Of a DNA stretch of 64,000 bases, positions 1 to 12,756 are shown in pieces. The stretch lies in assembly GCA_034509735.1 (NCBI GenBank), contig JACGWO010000004.1:27509395-27573394 (forward strand), read 5' to 3'. Source of the stretch: Sesamum alatum. Taxonomy: Eukaryota > Streptophyta > Magnoliopsida > Lamiales > Pedaliaceae. The notes beneath the pieces were generated by a model. It made no database searches, was not told the origin of the DNA, and worked only from the letters and a program-made list of their open reading frames with translations. Numbering within the stretch: position 1 is the stretch's first letter; every line of letters starts with the position of its first letter. A program made the translations under genes and the position numbers.

Positions 1-1378
1 GGTAGGCCAAAGAAAGTCAGAATAAAGAATCCAAATGATATCAAGTAAACTTAAAGAGTGTCAAAGAAGGGCTTGACAGACATGTGGCATCTGCCTCAAA
101 ACAGGGCACAACAAAAAAATCTGCACCAATCCCCTTTATCCAAACTCAAGAGAAACACAAGTTTTTGCCTTTAATACATCATTGTATAGTAATTTCATAC
201 ATAATTGTATAGTAATTTAATACAATTTTTTGGATTTTTTTCATCATCCATATGTTCCAACAGATGGATCTGGAACATCACATGCAGCAGAAATGCTACA
301 ACAATGCAATCAATCAAGTGAATGGATTAACCTGAATGAGGTCTTTTTTAATATTTTTTAAATTTGACTTTACACATAAAGTATGATGATTTTAACATAC
401 ATATATCTTGTTCAGATCCCTGCTCCCAATCGTCAAAATCCACATTCACAAACTGAGACATTATTTCCTTTAGATGAGGTACTTTTCCACAGTTTAAAAT
501 ATGAATTTACACAAATTAGAATTGATTTTAACATATGTATATCTTGTGTAGATTCCACAGTCACAAACTAGGCCATTATTTTCCATCCATGAGGTATGTA
601 TTCATGTAAGTAATACTTTCATTTTGCACTAAATGTGATTGAAATTCATTTCCTGCAGATGCCACAAGCCTCCCAGTTCATGGCATCAACTCAAACTTCC
701 CAATCAAGGACAAAATGAGTAGATTTATTACAGTTATGATATATTGAAAAACAATTGAAATATTAATGACTTGTCTTGTTGCAGATGCCTGCAAGTTTTC
801 AAAGGTTAAGAAGGGCTTCCTTCACACAACCCACAACATCAATGCAGAGACCCACATAGTATGCATCAAAGCCAACTTTTGTGCCACCAAAGTTTGCACA
901 GTTCACTTCACCATTTCAGGTTAGTGAATGTATATTAATTTTCTTTTCCTTTAGTTTCATTCACGTGTACCAAACATGTAAATTAATCAAAACTTTTTGA
1001 ATTTAGATGCCCCCACAACATGCACAAAGGCCTGCAACTACCTAGCCACCATCCATCAACAATGTACATGTATTACATTATTTCTTATTGAGTGTAGTTT
1101 GTTTTTTGTATAGTACACTTCCACTAACTGCAACACTTCTTGTTGTAGGCCCCTTCCAGATACAGGGTATTTTACAGCCTTCACAGAGGCTGGTGCTACA
1201 TGCTTCAAGAAGGAGAAAACAACCTGCCGTAGTATCTAAATCAGAAGAAATACAGAAGAGGGTTGAAGGCTCAAGTACAAGTAGCACTTTCCAGATAGAG
1301 TATTGTTCATCTACCAGGCCAACCTTGACTTCCCAGTTTAAAAGCTTTTCTGGCTCATATAGGTCAAGCACTGGGTAA
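1..1378 (+). pseudogene. 3' tail of a MuDR-type (Mutator) transposase gene, broken
   Basis: The first bases read GRPKK, an AT-hook-like tail, followed after a stop and frame change (near 48-90) by a CCHC zinc knuckle, CGICLKTGHNKKIC, near 93-134. The AT hook plus knuckle order is that of plant mudrA proteins and matches the better preserved copy at 23725-24294. Downstream is a string of short exons with good splice borders: 264-340, 416-478 (21 codons), 552-593 (14 codons), one starting at 659, 785-919 (45 codons, one internal TAG), one near 1007, and one after 1149. The last three clear ones are phase 0, rich in Pro, Gln, Ser and Thr. The catalytic part lies outside the window. The reading continues to the edge of the CACTA insertion at 1670. 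Confident about the knuckle, less about the exons. Confidence 0.65.
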
Positions 1379-1699
1379 GTTCATCCAAGGGACAAGATGC
1401 ATTTGGGAAGAAAGATTGAATCAATTCAAGGTTGTGTCCCATTCTAGTAAACACTTTTTGTATGAAAACATCACATTATTTAATTGTTTTGCTATGCACA
1501 TTTAAGGATTTAAGTGTTTTGGTATGCATGGTAAAGGATTTAGGAGTACTGTTAGGCTATCGTTTTTGCAGTATTTTATATTTCTTGTCTAAGGGGATTA
1601 TTAGCAAATTGAAGTTGTCATAATTGACATTTTAAAGGAATTAAATGTTGTCATTTTTGTAGTTCTTCTCACTACAAAAAAAAAAAAAAAAAAGCTTAT

Positions 1700-2280
1700 T
1701 TTAGAGAGATATTGGGACGGAATTTCCAACGAAAATTCGTCAGTAATAAGATTTCCGACAAACTTTTCAATGGATTTGGGACAAAACAGTCACCATCTCA
1801 AAAAGGCACTTCGAAAAATATTTTCGACGAACTTTCAAACGGAAATGCATTTCTGTCGGAATATTTATAACGGAGTTCCGACGGTCCATTAATGCTAACA
1901 GAAAATTCGTCCATAGGACGAAAATATATTTTTTTATTTGGAACAAAATTTGGAAAAGATTTTGGGACAAAAAATTGAGGATTTGCAAAGAATTTTGGAC
2001 AAAAAAAAATTATATAGTGCTGTCGGAACATCCGTCGAAAAATTTGTCAGAAAGTTGATCAGAAAAATTTTGACAAAACGTGTGGTCGAAACATCCGTCA
2101 AAAAGTTGGTTCAAAAAATTATGACGAATATCTTATCATCGAAAAATATCCGTGGAAACCGTCCCAAATTATTTTGAGAATTTAAAAGAATTAGGAACGA
2201 AATATAAACTGAAATGGTCATAATTTCGTCCCAAAATATTCTGATGTAATTTGCAATGATTGTCATCCCAAAATCAGTCC
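1700..2280. repeat. CACTA subterminal repeat array
   Basis: The left 600 bp of the element is packed with variants of a short motif in both orientations: GTCGGAA, TTCCGAC, CATCCGTC, ACGAA/TTCGT and GGGACGG or CGTCCC. In En/Spm elements such subterminal repeats are the binding sites of the TNP1 protein. The matching right subterminal stretch near 12130-12230 has fewer copies. No protein-coding capacity is seen here. Confidence 0.7.
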
Positions 2281-3559
2281 TAAATATTTATTAAGTTTTA
2301 TAAAAATATTAGTTTTATTTTTTAATATTTTATAAAAATAATTTTTTAGAGACCAAAATTTATCCATTAAAATTATAACTAATTACCAAAAGTAAATATT
2401 GTCGTTTTACAAAGCATATAAAATAAAATTTTAAACAAATCCTAATCTAGACATTCTGAGGGCAGCTCGTTGCCCGGCTCAAGGTCTCCAGCATACTCGG
2501 TTGCCGACTGCATTGCTCCCTCAATTGGGTCATCAGTGGTCAACTGCATCTCGAAAAATATTTGTGGCATCCCAGCTTGTCACACAATGCAGTCAAGACC
2601 AACATGATTTTGTCGAGCTTGGTATCGACGCTAGGGGCGGGCAGTCTGCGACGGGGTAGCAGTGGATGAAGATGGTCGGGCATCGGTGGTCCATGGTCAG
2701 CGGGTGTCTGAAATCAACGCATCAGACCCCATGCCGAAGATTCGACCCCGATTTCTCCCCCCGGCAGCTTCAGCCCACAGCTGGTCCTTCTAGACAATTG
2801 AGGCCACATCCCCCGGCGTAGGTTGAGAGACACGCTTCTCGATCAGCCTCTGATATGTATCCTGAAAATAATTAAACAAACCTTAGTCAATAAATAATAA
2901 AATGTATAAGTAAATAACTACTGTACATTTTATTACTAAATAGTTATTTTTTTTAAAAAAATATTGAAGAACTTACCACGACCTTCTCGGCCCGATTCCT
3001 GTTCCAAGTGTCGTCAGTCTGTTTTTTTTTTTTTTTTTTTTTTTTGTAGCAATCAGCAAATACCTCAATTCGTTTAGGTGGACGCCGAGCTGAGCCTCCT
3101 GTATAGATATTTGAATAAGTAAGAAATTTATAAATTTACAACATTAATAAAAAGGATAAATTACAATGACACCCCTCGAGGTTAGACCAAAATACACAAA
3201 CACCTTTTATTTTTTGTAAAATTACAACTACACCCCTTGAGGTTATAATTGTATTACAACTACACCCCCTATTCAAAGACAAAGATTACACTAATACCCC
3301 CTAAAAATATTATACTGACACCCTATGATGCATGGACACGGACACGGCGACATGGACACGACACGACACGGACACGGTTATATATAATATATTTTTAAAT
3401 ATATATATATATATATACTTAATTTCTCATAAAATTAATATATGCAACAATATAAAAAGTATCAAGATGAAACATAATATAAGGATGTCTTACATCTAAG
3501 TTCTTAATCAAAATACATAGCTTCAAAAATATACATAATCAGTTAAATCATCCAAATTT

Positions 3560-5774
3560 CTAAACATCCAAATGAGTTAAATCATCATGATCTTCTCTCG
3601 GATCTTCAGTAATTTCATCCACAAATAAAATAGACTCCAATTCTGGTTCATCAAGCGAGAGATTTGCAATCTCTAGAATGCCAACATCTTCAATGGTCTC
3701 AAAAACATCTCCTGCCACATCCCACATTTTAGTGTCACCTTGCATGTATTGTGGAGTCCTTCTTGACAAAAGTCGAAGATTGTTGTGCACAAAAACGAGA
3801 TCTTGAGCACGTTGTGGAGTAATTTGATTCCTCCTTCTCGAGTGGATAAATGCATAAGTACTCCAATTTCTCTCACAACAAGAAGAGGAAGAAACGTGGC
3901 CAAGTAACTTCAGAGAAATACTTTGAAGGTGAGGGGCTGCAGGGCCATGTACTAACCACCACTTTATTGGATCCATTTCCCATCTATCCCGAAGAGAATC
4001 TTCATCAGCAAAGTCATCAAGGCATCCAAAAAATCTTGCAAGCTCCACGTTCACTTCTCTTCGTGTATCGTCATTAGGAAAAAGACGTTTCAAACATATC
4101 TTCCTCATCCTAGAAATTTCCACATCACTTTGTGGTGGAGTGAGGTTCGGATGTTGATTTTGCCATTATTTTGTTGAACATCTGTCAAAATTAAAACAAT
4201 ACTGTAAGCACAAGTTTGAGAATGAATTAACATAAAATACTTAAAATTTAATAGTGAAATAAGTAAATGGGTTACCTTGGATTTAAGGAATGAGCAAGAC
4301 AATGTAAAGGAGTGTTACTCTTGCTCCATCTATCTCCCAATACTTTGTGCACAACACCCCAAAAACTTGATTCCTCACAATCATTTTTCTTCGCATGCTT
4401 ATATATTGCTTCCTTCACTTTAGATATCATATTATCCCACATGTCATAAACCAAATGCAAACAAGGCTTGTCTGTGTCATATGCTCTAAGCATCTCATAA
4501 ATAGGCTCAGTGAAATCAAGAATATAATCAATCGAATCCCACCATGAATCATCCAACAATTTCTCGTTAACATTTCTTGCCTTAGTAATATCATCATCAC
4601 AATAGCAAGACCATTGCTCACTAATAACCATCATCTTTAATTGTTGCTTTATGAGTTTAAACCTTTTCAACATAACAATAACAAAAGCAAAGCGTGTCTC
4701 AGCAACGGCAAGCAATTTCAATTTTGAGAATTCATTAAACATAGCAAACCTCATAGAATGATTCATGATGAAATTTCTAATTATCAAAGCTGATGCGGTA
4801 ATCTCAGTGATCCAATGACATTCTTCATATGTGATTTCATTTGCCTCAGTATTCTTTGCAGCACATATTTTTCAAAGCAAGATTCAAAGTATGAACTACA
4901 CATGGTGTCCAAAACACATGAGGATATGTTTGTTCAACCAATAAACCTACTGCTTTACAAACAGGAGCATTATCTGTGATTATTTGTACTACATTAGCAA
5001 CCCCAACTTCTACCATCACCTCCTTCATCAAAGTAGAGATGAGCCATTTGTCTTTGTACTCCCCCTTACAATTAACAGCTCATACAAACATCGTCCCACC
5101 CCCATTCACAGCCATGAAATTAATCAACGGTCTTTTTTGAGGATCTGTCCAACCATCACATACTAAAGTCATACCTTTTGTTTTTCATGTGCTTTTAGTA
5201 TATTCAAGTAAATTTTCAACATTAGCTTTCTCTTTTTGCAACAATTTTGTTCTTAAAGAATTATAATCTGGTGGAACATAACCAGCAATATGGTTGTTTG
5301 CAGCAAAGGAAAACTCCCTCACATAGTATGAATTTCGAGCAAGGTTAAAAGGAAGACCCCCTAAAATAGAACATTCTTGCTATTTCACCATCTAGTTGCT
5401 CTCTAACTTGAAAGTTAAAAGATTTCTCCAAGGCACTTTCACCATCAACCTTTCTTTGTTTAGGTTCATATCTTTCTTGCTTAAAAGATGAGGAGTTGAT
5501 TGCATCCATTGACACAGAATGAAAAGATGATTGACTAGAACTACAAAAAGAACGAGGTAAAGGAACCATTTTTTGGCTGACCTCTTTCTTTTCTTTGCAT
5601 TGCTTCATCCTCTAATTTTGACATCTCAACTACTTGGCCAACAGTTGCTTTCGGACATGCTTTGATTCCACTTCCTCCAATTTTCAATAGGTGTGCTTTT
5701 ACTCTCGAATATGAACCCTTATATGTTACCTTGCAAAGATTACATGTGAAGGAAACATTTCCACCCCCTTTCAC
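3560..5774 (-). pseudogene. hAT transposase (BED finger, DUF659, C-terminal dimerisation), lightly broken
   Basis: Read on the minus strand, 5774-5600 gives a BED-like finger (CNLCKVTYKGSYSRVKAHLL). Around 5360-5000 comes the DUF659 block with ARMFY, WKTKGMTLVCDGWTDPQKRP and, at 4860-4990, VVQIITDNAPVCKAVG and WTPCVVHTLNLALKN. The central part runs open at 4272-4787 to SLNPR, then a GT-AG intron of about 70 nt near 4205-4275. The dimerisation domain is at 3560-4123 (KWWLVHG, LLGHVSSSSCCERNWSTY). Frameshifts fall near 5600 and 5360 and one stop near 4165; otherwise the chain is well preserved, so the element died fairly recently. Confidence 0.85.
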
Positions 5775-6672
5775 TTCTTCGCGACTTTGTCACAAACCTC
5801 CATAAAGGCCGAGTATCTTGAGGAGTAGAACCTCCATTACCCCACTATGACTTGCATTATCCAAATTCATTGCTAAGTTCTAAAGACAAAAAAGGATAAA
5901 AAAATCCTAGTCTGAAACTAGTACTCAATTAGCAGATTTAAGTTAATGAACTTTGAATAACACATTTAAGATAAGGGTCTTTGACCTTGTAATTCACATA
6001 AGATATATCATCAGAATATGCAAGAATTCAAGAATGTTACCATCCTACATAGTCTGAAACTGGTACTTAATTAGCATGTTACAGCAAATTGCTTTCTGCC
6101 CTACTTAACCAGTTTCAGACTTCTACTTGAAGGTTTCATTACACAAAATTAGTCACACACCCTCAACCCCATATTGAATCAACCATGCCAAATTTCTAAA
6201 TTTTATCAATGAAACATTATTAAGTCCCAGTTAAAACCCCAGACATGGCAAATTTCATCAAAAAGAAAATTAATCAATCACAAAAATATAGTCAAACTAA
6301 ACAGATAGAACTCCATCTAAACTAACCTCGGCCCCCAGCAAGTTGCGAGCGATGAAACCCTCAAATTGCTCCTGGGCAATGCTCCTTGTGCTTATAATCC
6401 AAATTGAAAAATAATTATAATCATAGCTCACTTATAATCCCTTGCACGACCTAAAAATTTCCCCAAAAGAAAAAGGGTATAATTCCAAACCAAACAGAAA
6501 CCCACCTCTACTGAATCAGATAGTCCTCGACCTCGAGTGGGATGGTGAACCCGTTCACCCGTTGTGCAGCGCCTCTCCTTTAGCCAGCAATTTTCAAGAA
6601 CGATGAGAAGAGAAATAAAAAAATAGAGAAGAGAAGGAAGGAGAAAATAGGGAGAAGAAGAAGAACTGGTAC

Positions 6673-6673
<1 letters not shown>

Positions 6674-6717
<44 letters not shown>
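6674..6717. repeat. (GA)n microsatellite
   Basis: About 20 uninterrupted AG repeats lie inside the right part of the hAT element, in the presumed 5' leader of its transposase gene. No function is evident. Confidence 0.9.
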
Positions 6718-6723
<6 letters not shown>

Positions 6724-8011
6724 ATTAGGTCAATCAATGTTAAGATAATTATATTTGTTATTCAAATTTACCCCAAAATTTTTTAAAAATTAAGAAAGGA
6801 CCCCTAACGTCTCCTAAAACGTGTCGGACACATCCTCAGGTGTGTCCGATTCCGTGTCCATTTTTTTTAATTTTTTTTATTTTCGGACACGTTTCTGGCC
6901 GTGTCCGACACTGCATCGGGTAATTTTTTGAAGTGTCCGTGCATTATAGCTGACACCCCTCAGGGGGTATAGATGTAATTATGCAAAAGACAGGGAATGT
7001 TTGTGTAATTGGACCTAATCCCAGGAGGTTTCAATGTAATTTACCCTAATAAAAATAATTACATTTTTTAAGTTAAAATTTACTTACAAGTTTCCTTTTA
7101 TGCATGCCAACCGAGGATGACCCCCACAGTAGACGGTGCTGGCCGCTGCACAGTTAGCTGCCCGATTAGCCTTATTCTTGCTGACTTTTCCTTGAACTCC
7201 TTGGAAGCCCAGTACACTTAGAGATCATGCCAAATGTCGTCCCCCAATCATTTTGGTTGTGTACCCTTCTTCCTCCTAGCTTCCGAGAATCTTTTATTGA
7301 GCCAAGTGCTTGCGTGCGTGTTGAACCAATCTTGCATCAGTCTGTCTGGGCAGTTCCACTGATATACGCGCTGCAAGACAAGAATACAATTGAGTTATTA
7401 GTGCACCAAAAACAAATATAATATCAAATTCTAGTATTAAGAAATGCAATATCTACGTACCTTTAGCTCCTCAAACTAAAAATTGTTCTGGGATTCAGGG
7501 ATCTTTTTGTAGACGTGCCACGATTCCGTGAAGTGGCCCGAAATCAATGAGCCGATGCAACTGAGGAAGTACCGATCGTCCCTGTCGTTGGGAATATTTT
7601 ATCTATATTCAACTATAAAAAATGTTATTATTTGTTTATGAAAAAAAAGGTTAAAGAACTTACTTGGCCTCGGCAAGGATGATGAACTTGCACGCACCTT
7701 AAGGTGTTGTAGGTGAATGTGATATGGATGATAGGCTGGGGGAAGGCGCAAGGGATCCCCCCCCCCTGCGACGTCATGGGCGTCATGGTTGATGGGCCGA
7801 GAGGCGTTGGGTCAACCAACGGGCTCTGTGGAGGCTCATCCGATGCAGAAGCGGCCAGAGGCGTCGGGAGGGCCTGACTCGATGCTTCTAGAGCATCAGA
7901 AGCATCAGGGGTAGGTGGTCGAACCACCTGCACATGTCCCCGGCCACGACCCCGACCACGGCTCGGTGGTAGTGGAGCAAACCCTCGTGTCATTCCTATT
8001 ACAACACCCAA

Positions 8012-9169
8012 CGAAAATTCTGTTAAATATGTAAAAAGAACTAGTACAGTAATTTATCAAATCAATTCTCCTAATGGTAACAATCAAAAAATGATAAGTT
8101 GAAAGATTTATTGACAGATTTATTAGGAGAAACTGATAAATTTCCTCCAATAGCCGCCTCATGTGTGTCACACATACCCTTGATTAGCATCTATTTATCT
8201 AATAATTCAGTGCTCTCAATTGCTTCAGTCAAGTCAAAGAGAACAAATAATTCATGAACTGTTGTGCCAAATTAAGACTTAAATCGCATTTGCATACACC
8301 AAACACAAAATTTGAAAAACATAAGACAAGCATATACGACAAAATGAAGAAAATTTTCTTGGATATTCACTTTATGACCAAATCACTGCAACAACCCATT
8401 CGACACAAACGCCAAATCACTGAAAATAATAAAAAAATAGGGCTGGCAATGTAAGTATACTGCGCGAAAAACAAAATGCAGAAATAACGATGAAGAAATC
8501 TGGAAAGTTTCATTTAGAGACATCATATGATATAATCCATAATGAAAACCGCTCCATCAAATCGTGACATCCAACAAATTGTTTGCCACTTTAACATTAA
8601 GAACGACACTTAACATTGTCAAATAGATATTCAACATGAAAAGGGTGTTTCTCACACCTAAGCAGGATGCAAAAGAAAAGGTTAAATGGTTTTACACATT
8701 CACAGCTTAAAATCATTCATTCTCTAACAAGAATTTCATGCAAGAAAGTTTTTGTTTTTCTATAATCTATCAGTTAGATTAGCTCACAACGCAATACTGA
8801 AATCAATACTAAAAAAAAATAAAGAAGGTGGCAACTTTTTTATTATTTAAGTGCATCCAGCAGCCACCACATAAAGATGTAGTCCGTAGAAAAAATAAAC
8901 AAAATCCTTGAAAATATAAAAGAAATATCCTTCAACTCAAAAAGTTTCTCAAAACCAAAATAATCCTTTAGCAGAAAATTTTCAATTTAACCCAGTAATT
9001 TCGAGAGAGGGAGAGAAAGCTTCAACGGAATGCAGAAAACCAAACGAAAAATATATTTAAAACAATAGCTTTCATTAGCAGAATGTAGGAATTGAGTGTC
9101 AACTTACATGACGTTTGAACCATCCGACGAAATCAATGGTTATAAGTTAATCTATCAGTGATCATGGGG
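8012..9169. other. CACTA internal spacer, nothing recognised
   Basis: This stretch lies between the two CACTA genes. It is A+T-rich with short unconvincing reading frames and stops in all frames. It may hold introns or the 3' region of TNP2, but I see no motif to support that. Confidence 0.5.
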
Positions 9170-11950
9170 ATTGTACATCTCATATAGCTCATTTAGAAAG
9201 GACATGTTGGTGATCGTCACAAAATATGACATTTACTTTGTAGTCCTAAAATCCTTACATAATCGTATAAGCAAAGACTTACTCATAATACGGCACCGTT
9301 GCTTCAGAGTTGCACAACACATAAGTCTCCATTACATGTCGTTCCTACCCGGTCGCATATCTGGTCTTCGAAGCACCACTTGCAAGGTCGGGGTGGTTGA
9401 ATATATCACGGGAAATTCTATTGTCCTCGCGAGTCAGATCGTCGTTTCGACCAGTCTTGCGTCGGTTGCAAGTAACATGAGGTTCAAAGTAGTGAGATGG
9501 AAATCACCCGATTTCCTTGACAATGTATGCCTCAACAATTGAAGCCTCAACGTGTGCTTCGTTCTTCACTTTCTTCTTCAATTCCCATAGGAACCTATAC
9601 ATATATAATTATATAGAAAATTTAGTGGGTAAACTATACAAAACTAGGCATATCACTAATCATTTAACATTACTGTATGATAAAGTAATAGTTACCTCTC
9701 AAATGGGTACATCCACCTATACTACATGGGCCCTCCGAGACGAGCCTCATACGGAAAGTGAATAATGAGGTGCTCCATCAAGTCGAAGAAAGCTAGAGGA
9801 AGTATTTTCTCAAGGTTGCACATGATTACGGCTACACTATCTTCTAACTCCAGCACCTTCCTAACATCCAGAGTGGTCGAGCAAAGGATCTGGAATAGAA
9901 GGCTGACCTCTGTCAATGCACTCCACACATGCTCGAGAAGTATCTCTCGGAAGGCAACAGGGATCAACTTTTGCATGAAGACGTGACAATTGTAGCTTCT
10001 CATGCTATGCAATCTCAACTCCGTCATGTCGACGCATCTAGCAAGATTAGAGGCGTACCCATCAAGAAACCTCAAGCACCTCACCCATTCACATATCCTC
10101 CTTTTTTTTATCCTTTGTCAGGGTGTACATGGGCTTTTGGCATAACGTTCAGTTTGCATTCGTCAACCTTAAGCTCCGGGCGATTACAAATGATCGCCAA
10201 ATCCTTTCGTGCATTTAGATTGTCCTTCATTTTTCCCTTGATGTCCATGACGGTATTGAAGATGTTGTCAAATACATTCTTCTCAATGTGCATCACATCA
10301 ATGTTGTGACATATCAAGTGCGTGGCCCAATATGGAAGATCTCAGAAGATATTTTTCTTAGTCCACTTGTGATTGGTGTCGTAGCCTTATGGGTTTATTC
10401 GCGGTTCTTCAACTACAGTACTGTACTCTTCCACTTAATCACGGATCTCCTCTCCAGTCAGCCTAGGTCTTGCAATATTTCTTTCTTGACGATTTTTTGT
10501 GAAGGCCTTTTTGTTTCTCCGGTATGGATGTCTTATGGGAGAAATCGTCTGTGGCAATCAACGTAGCACGCCTTCCTCCCGTCCTGCAGATGGAATGCCC
10601 ACGTGTCATCCATATAAACAAGGCAACACATAATACATGCGATACTCCATCTAGACGCCATCCCATAGGCGGGTAGGTCATTCACAGTCCACATCAAAGC
10701 CACTAGCATCATGAATGTCTAGTTAATGGCGTGGTCATGCGTCCGTACACCCACATGCCATAATTGAAGCAACTCCTCGATCACGGCTCCAGGTACACAT
10801 CGATCAAACGCTTCGGATTGGACGGGCCAGGAATTACCATCGTCAGGAACATGTACTCATACTTCATACACATTCCCGGTGGAATATTATATGGTATAAG
10901 TATAATTGGCCATACTGCTCGTGTGGGGCAAACCCATATGTGCAAAGATCCAGTCTAACATTACGGTGCTCCAATGCGAAATCTGCATATGTCTGGTCAA
11001 AATGTCTCCAAGACTCGGCATCATAAGGATGACACATGGAGCCCTCCTCTGTAACATAGCTGGCATGCCACGTCATGTCTCCGTCATCGCTGGTGAAGCA
11101 TACAACCTCTGCAGACATGGGGTAAGTGGCAAGTACCTAGGAACGGCATAAGGGGACTTCTTACGGTGGGGATCCCGGTCCCCAGTGGGTTTATACCTAG
11201 GATCACCGCAAAACTTGCAGTACTCCAAATCAATGTCGTCCTTCCAATACAGCATGCAACCATTCTTACACGTATGAATCTTCTAATCCGGTAAACCCAA
11301 ATCACTTATCATCTTTTTAGTGCTATAGTAATCTGAGGGAAGACTGTGATCGCGGGGTAATAGATCACTCGCCCACTGGGACACCTGATTGTAGCATCTT
11401 TCAAACATATTGTGCTCGGCCTTGATGTTAACCAACCTCGCCACGGCCGCCAACTGGGATTGATCACACCCGCGATACAAGGGTTGATCGACCGTGTGCA
11501 CTACATCAAAAAATCAGTCTGATAAGCCGGACATATTGTAGTCGTACGAAATAGGGTCGGCGTCACCTAGTCCTATGGTCCCAGCTGCATCATGAACCAT
11601 CCTCTGGTCCCAATTCATCTATTCATAATCACCCCATTGCGTCGCCGTGTCGGGGGCAACAAGAGTCTCCATACAAACCGGTGTGGACTGATTATCATAG
11701 TACTCCAACACTTGTACCTCACCATAGGCAGTCTAATTGTAGTATCCCTCCACAAAACCCTTCATACATATGTCGTACATAACCTCATCCGTCGTTTTAA
11801 ACTTACGGTTCTGCACTTACGAGACGGGCATCTAATTTTATCGCCGCTCATGTGTGTATGCTGATTCTTAGCCCAATTTACGAAATTCCGAACACCATCC
11901 TCAACCTCCTGCCAACTATATTTCCCCACAGGTATTTCTCATACACCCAA
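9170..11950 (-). pseudogene. TNP2-type CACTA transposase (Transposase_21), broken
   Basis: On the minus strand the family order is clear. 11830-11950: N-terminal transposase-associated domain (NFVNWAKNQHTHMSGDKIRC). 11283-11501: linker with NMFERCYNQVSQWASDLLP. 11073-11255: CKFCGDPRYKP and VPRYLPLTPCLQRLY. 10864-11118: DGDMTWHASYVTEEGSMCHP and LDLCTYGFAPHEQYG. 10480-10860: further Transposase_21 core. 10108-10317: NIDVMHIEKNVFDNIFNTVM. 9722-10084: LHSMRSYNCHVFMQKLIPVA and LCSTTLDV. 9310-9600: KKKVKNEAHVEASIVEAYIV and the downstream basic part. Stops (for example after 9520 and near 9350) and several frameshifts prevent one protein. Enzymes of this family cut at the CACTA ends and act in the nucleus. 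Confidence 0.9.
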
Positions 11951-12425
11951 CTCCTAGATTGTCTCAATATTTTTACCTAATTATTTAAAAATATATACTT
12001 ACACATATTAGTTACATATACTTCAATAATTATATATAAAGTCTAAATTAAATATTTAATACATAATTAATTATATAAGACATTAAAACCAAGAACAACA
12101 TGAGAGACTTAAATTAAATGGTTACATTATTTATTATCTGGTGATAACAATGGACGCCCTCCAACTCAATTTTCCAGAAGAAAACCGCCGACCACTGTTG
12201 GCCGTCCCAAATTTTCATCCTAATAAACTGACTTTTTTGTAGTGTCTATTTTTTTGTTCATGAGATATATTACAGTGCATTCAGTACAAAATAGAACATC
12301 CAAATTCCAGTCATTACATTGCAACATAATAGTACATTCAAAATATAACTACTTCAATACTACTGCAACAAGCAAAACAATAAGAACGAAATGTCTTCAT
12401 CATTCTTTTGTTTGCTTCAAGTCTC

Positions 12426-12756
12426 TTAATATTTGACATCAATCCCTAGTACATAGACCGTACTTCTGCAAAATTTTTCCTCCATTTTCACTTGTCTTGA
12501 ATCGACCTCTTCTTCAAATTTTTGCCGATTGTGTTGGTGTTCACTGTGAAATCTTTCTAGAAATACTAATAGGGTCCAACCAACAAAAAAAATTACATTC
12601 GTTTGTTCTACAATTACAAAACAATTTTCCCACACTTTCTTTATTTGGACCTACAACCCTAATTGTTGCGGTCTCTTGGCAATAACACTTTATATTTCTA
12701 TATTTCAAATCAATTTTTGCCTCTTTAGAAGCGGACATTTGAGAAGCATAAGACAT
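12426..12756 (-). pseudogene. GRF zinc-finger protein, frameshifted
   Basis: An ATG at 12754-12756 opens a short protein with the GRF pattern: CYCQETATIRVVGPNKESVG, then KLFCNC, then NECNFFCWLD. The frame then changes near 12580 and continues as a charged, coiled-coil-like segment (FHSEHQHNRQKFEEEVDS) to a stop at 12426. GRF fingers bind single-stranded nucleic acid in characterised proteins. It lies just outside the right end of the CACTA element, while a Mutator transposase tail on the opposite strand lies just outside the left end. The same two genes converge inside the Mutator element at 22199-27312, so this is probably the second gene of an older Mutator element split by the CACTA. Confidence 0.65.

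Larger units (their letters stand above)
3323..6949 (-). mobile_element. hAT DNA transposon with 8-bp target duplication
   Basis: Ends are CTATGATGCATGGACAC on the left and, reversed, CTATAATGCACGGACAC on the right: 17 bp with two mismatches. The 8-bp duplication CTGACACC flanks it at 3315-3322 and 6950-6957. Subterminal DNA at both ends is full of GGACAC/GTGTCC motifs, typical hAT transposase sites. It carries one transposase gene on the minus strand (3560-5774), now broken. Confidence 0.93.
3154..7046. mobile_element. Mutator-like MITE (258 bp) split by an hAT element
   Basis: The outer ends are GGATAAATTACAATGACACC and, reversed from the right, GGGTAAATTACATTGAAACC, an imperfect inverted repeat. 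The 9-bp sequence TAATAAAAA flanks it at 3145-3153 and 7047-7055, as expected for Mutator-type insertion. Removing the hAT element and one of its target copies leaves 258 bp with no coding capacity. It belongs to the same family style as the copies at 13341-13839 and 29661-29860. Confidence 0.85.
2450..8000 (-). pseudogene. TNP1 / Transposase_24-type CACTA protein, broken and split by insertions
   Basis: Starting near 7993 the minus strand reads a Met followed by a Gly-Arg repeat block (RGRGRGRGH) and a Pro/Ser-rich linker, the usual opening of this family. The next exon (about 7494-7605) carries the family signature WHVYKKIPESQ then FEELK, with TAG where a Trp is expected. Around 7120-7375 come FNTHASTWLNKRFSEARRKK and, in a shifted frame, NKANRAA. 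After the nested insertion, 2980-3110 reads PPKRIEVFADCYK plus a long Lys run, then RNRAEKVV, and 2690-2870 reads the QRLIEKRV and GRIFGMGSDAL segment. At least three stops and two frameshifts are visible. The protein would bind the subterminal repeats. Confidence 0.75.
1670..12244 (-). mobile_element. CACTA (En/Spm) DNA transposon, complete ends, dead genes
   Basis: Both ends carry the inverted repeat CACTACAAAAAA (1670-1681 and, reversed, 12233-12244), followed inward by GGGACGG motifs. The 3-bp target duplication TCT flanks it at 1667-1669 and 12245-12247. Inside are degraded minus-strand relatives of both En/Spm genes: a TNP2-type transposase (about 9170-11950) and a TNP1/Transposase_24-type protein (about 2450-8000). 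The second gene is split by a MITE that in turn contains an hAT element. All genes have stops and frameshifts, so the element could move only with outside help. Length without the nested insertions is about 6.7 kb. Confidence 0.92.

Noticed and set aside
1798..2177. Open frames in the CACTA left end
   Set aside because: They are made of the subterminal repeat motif read in frame; no protein family fits.
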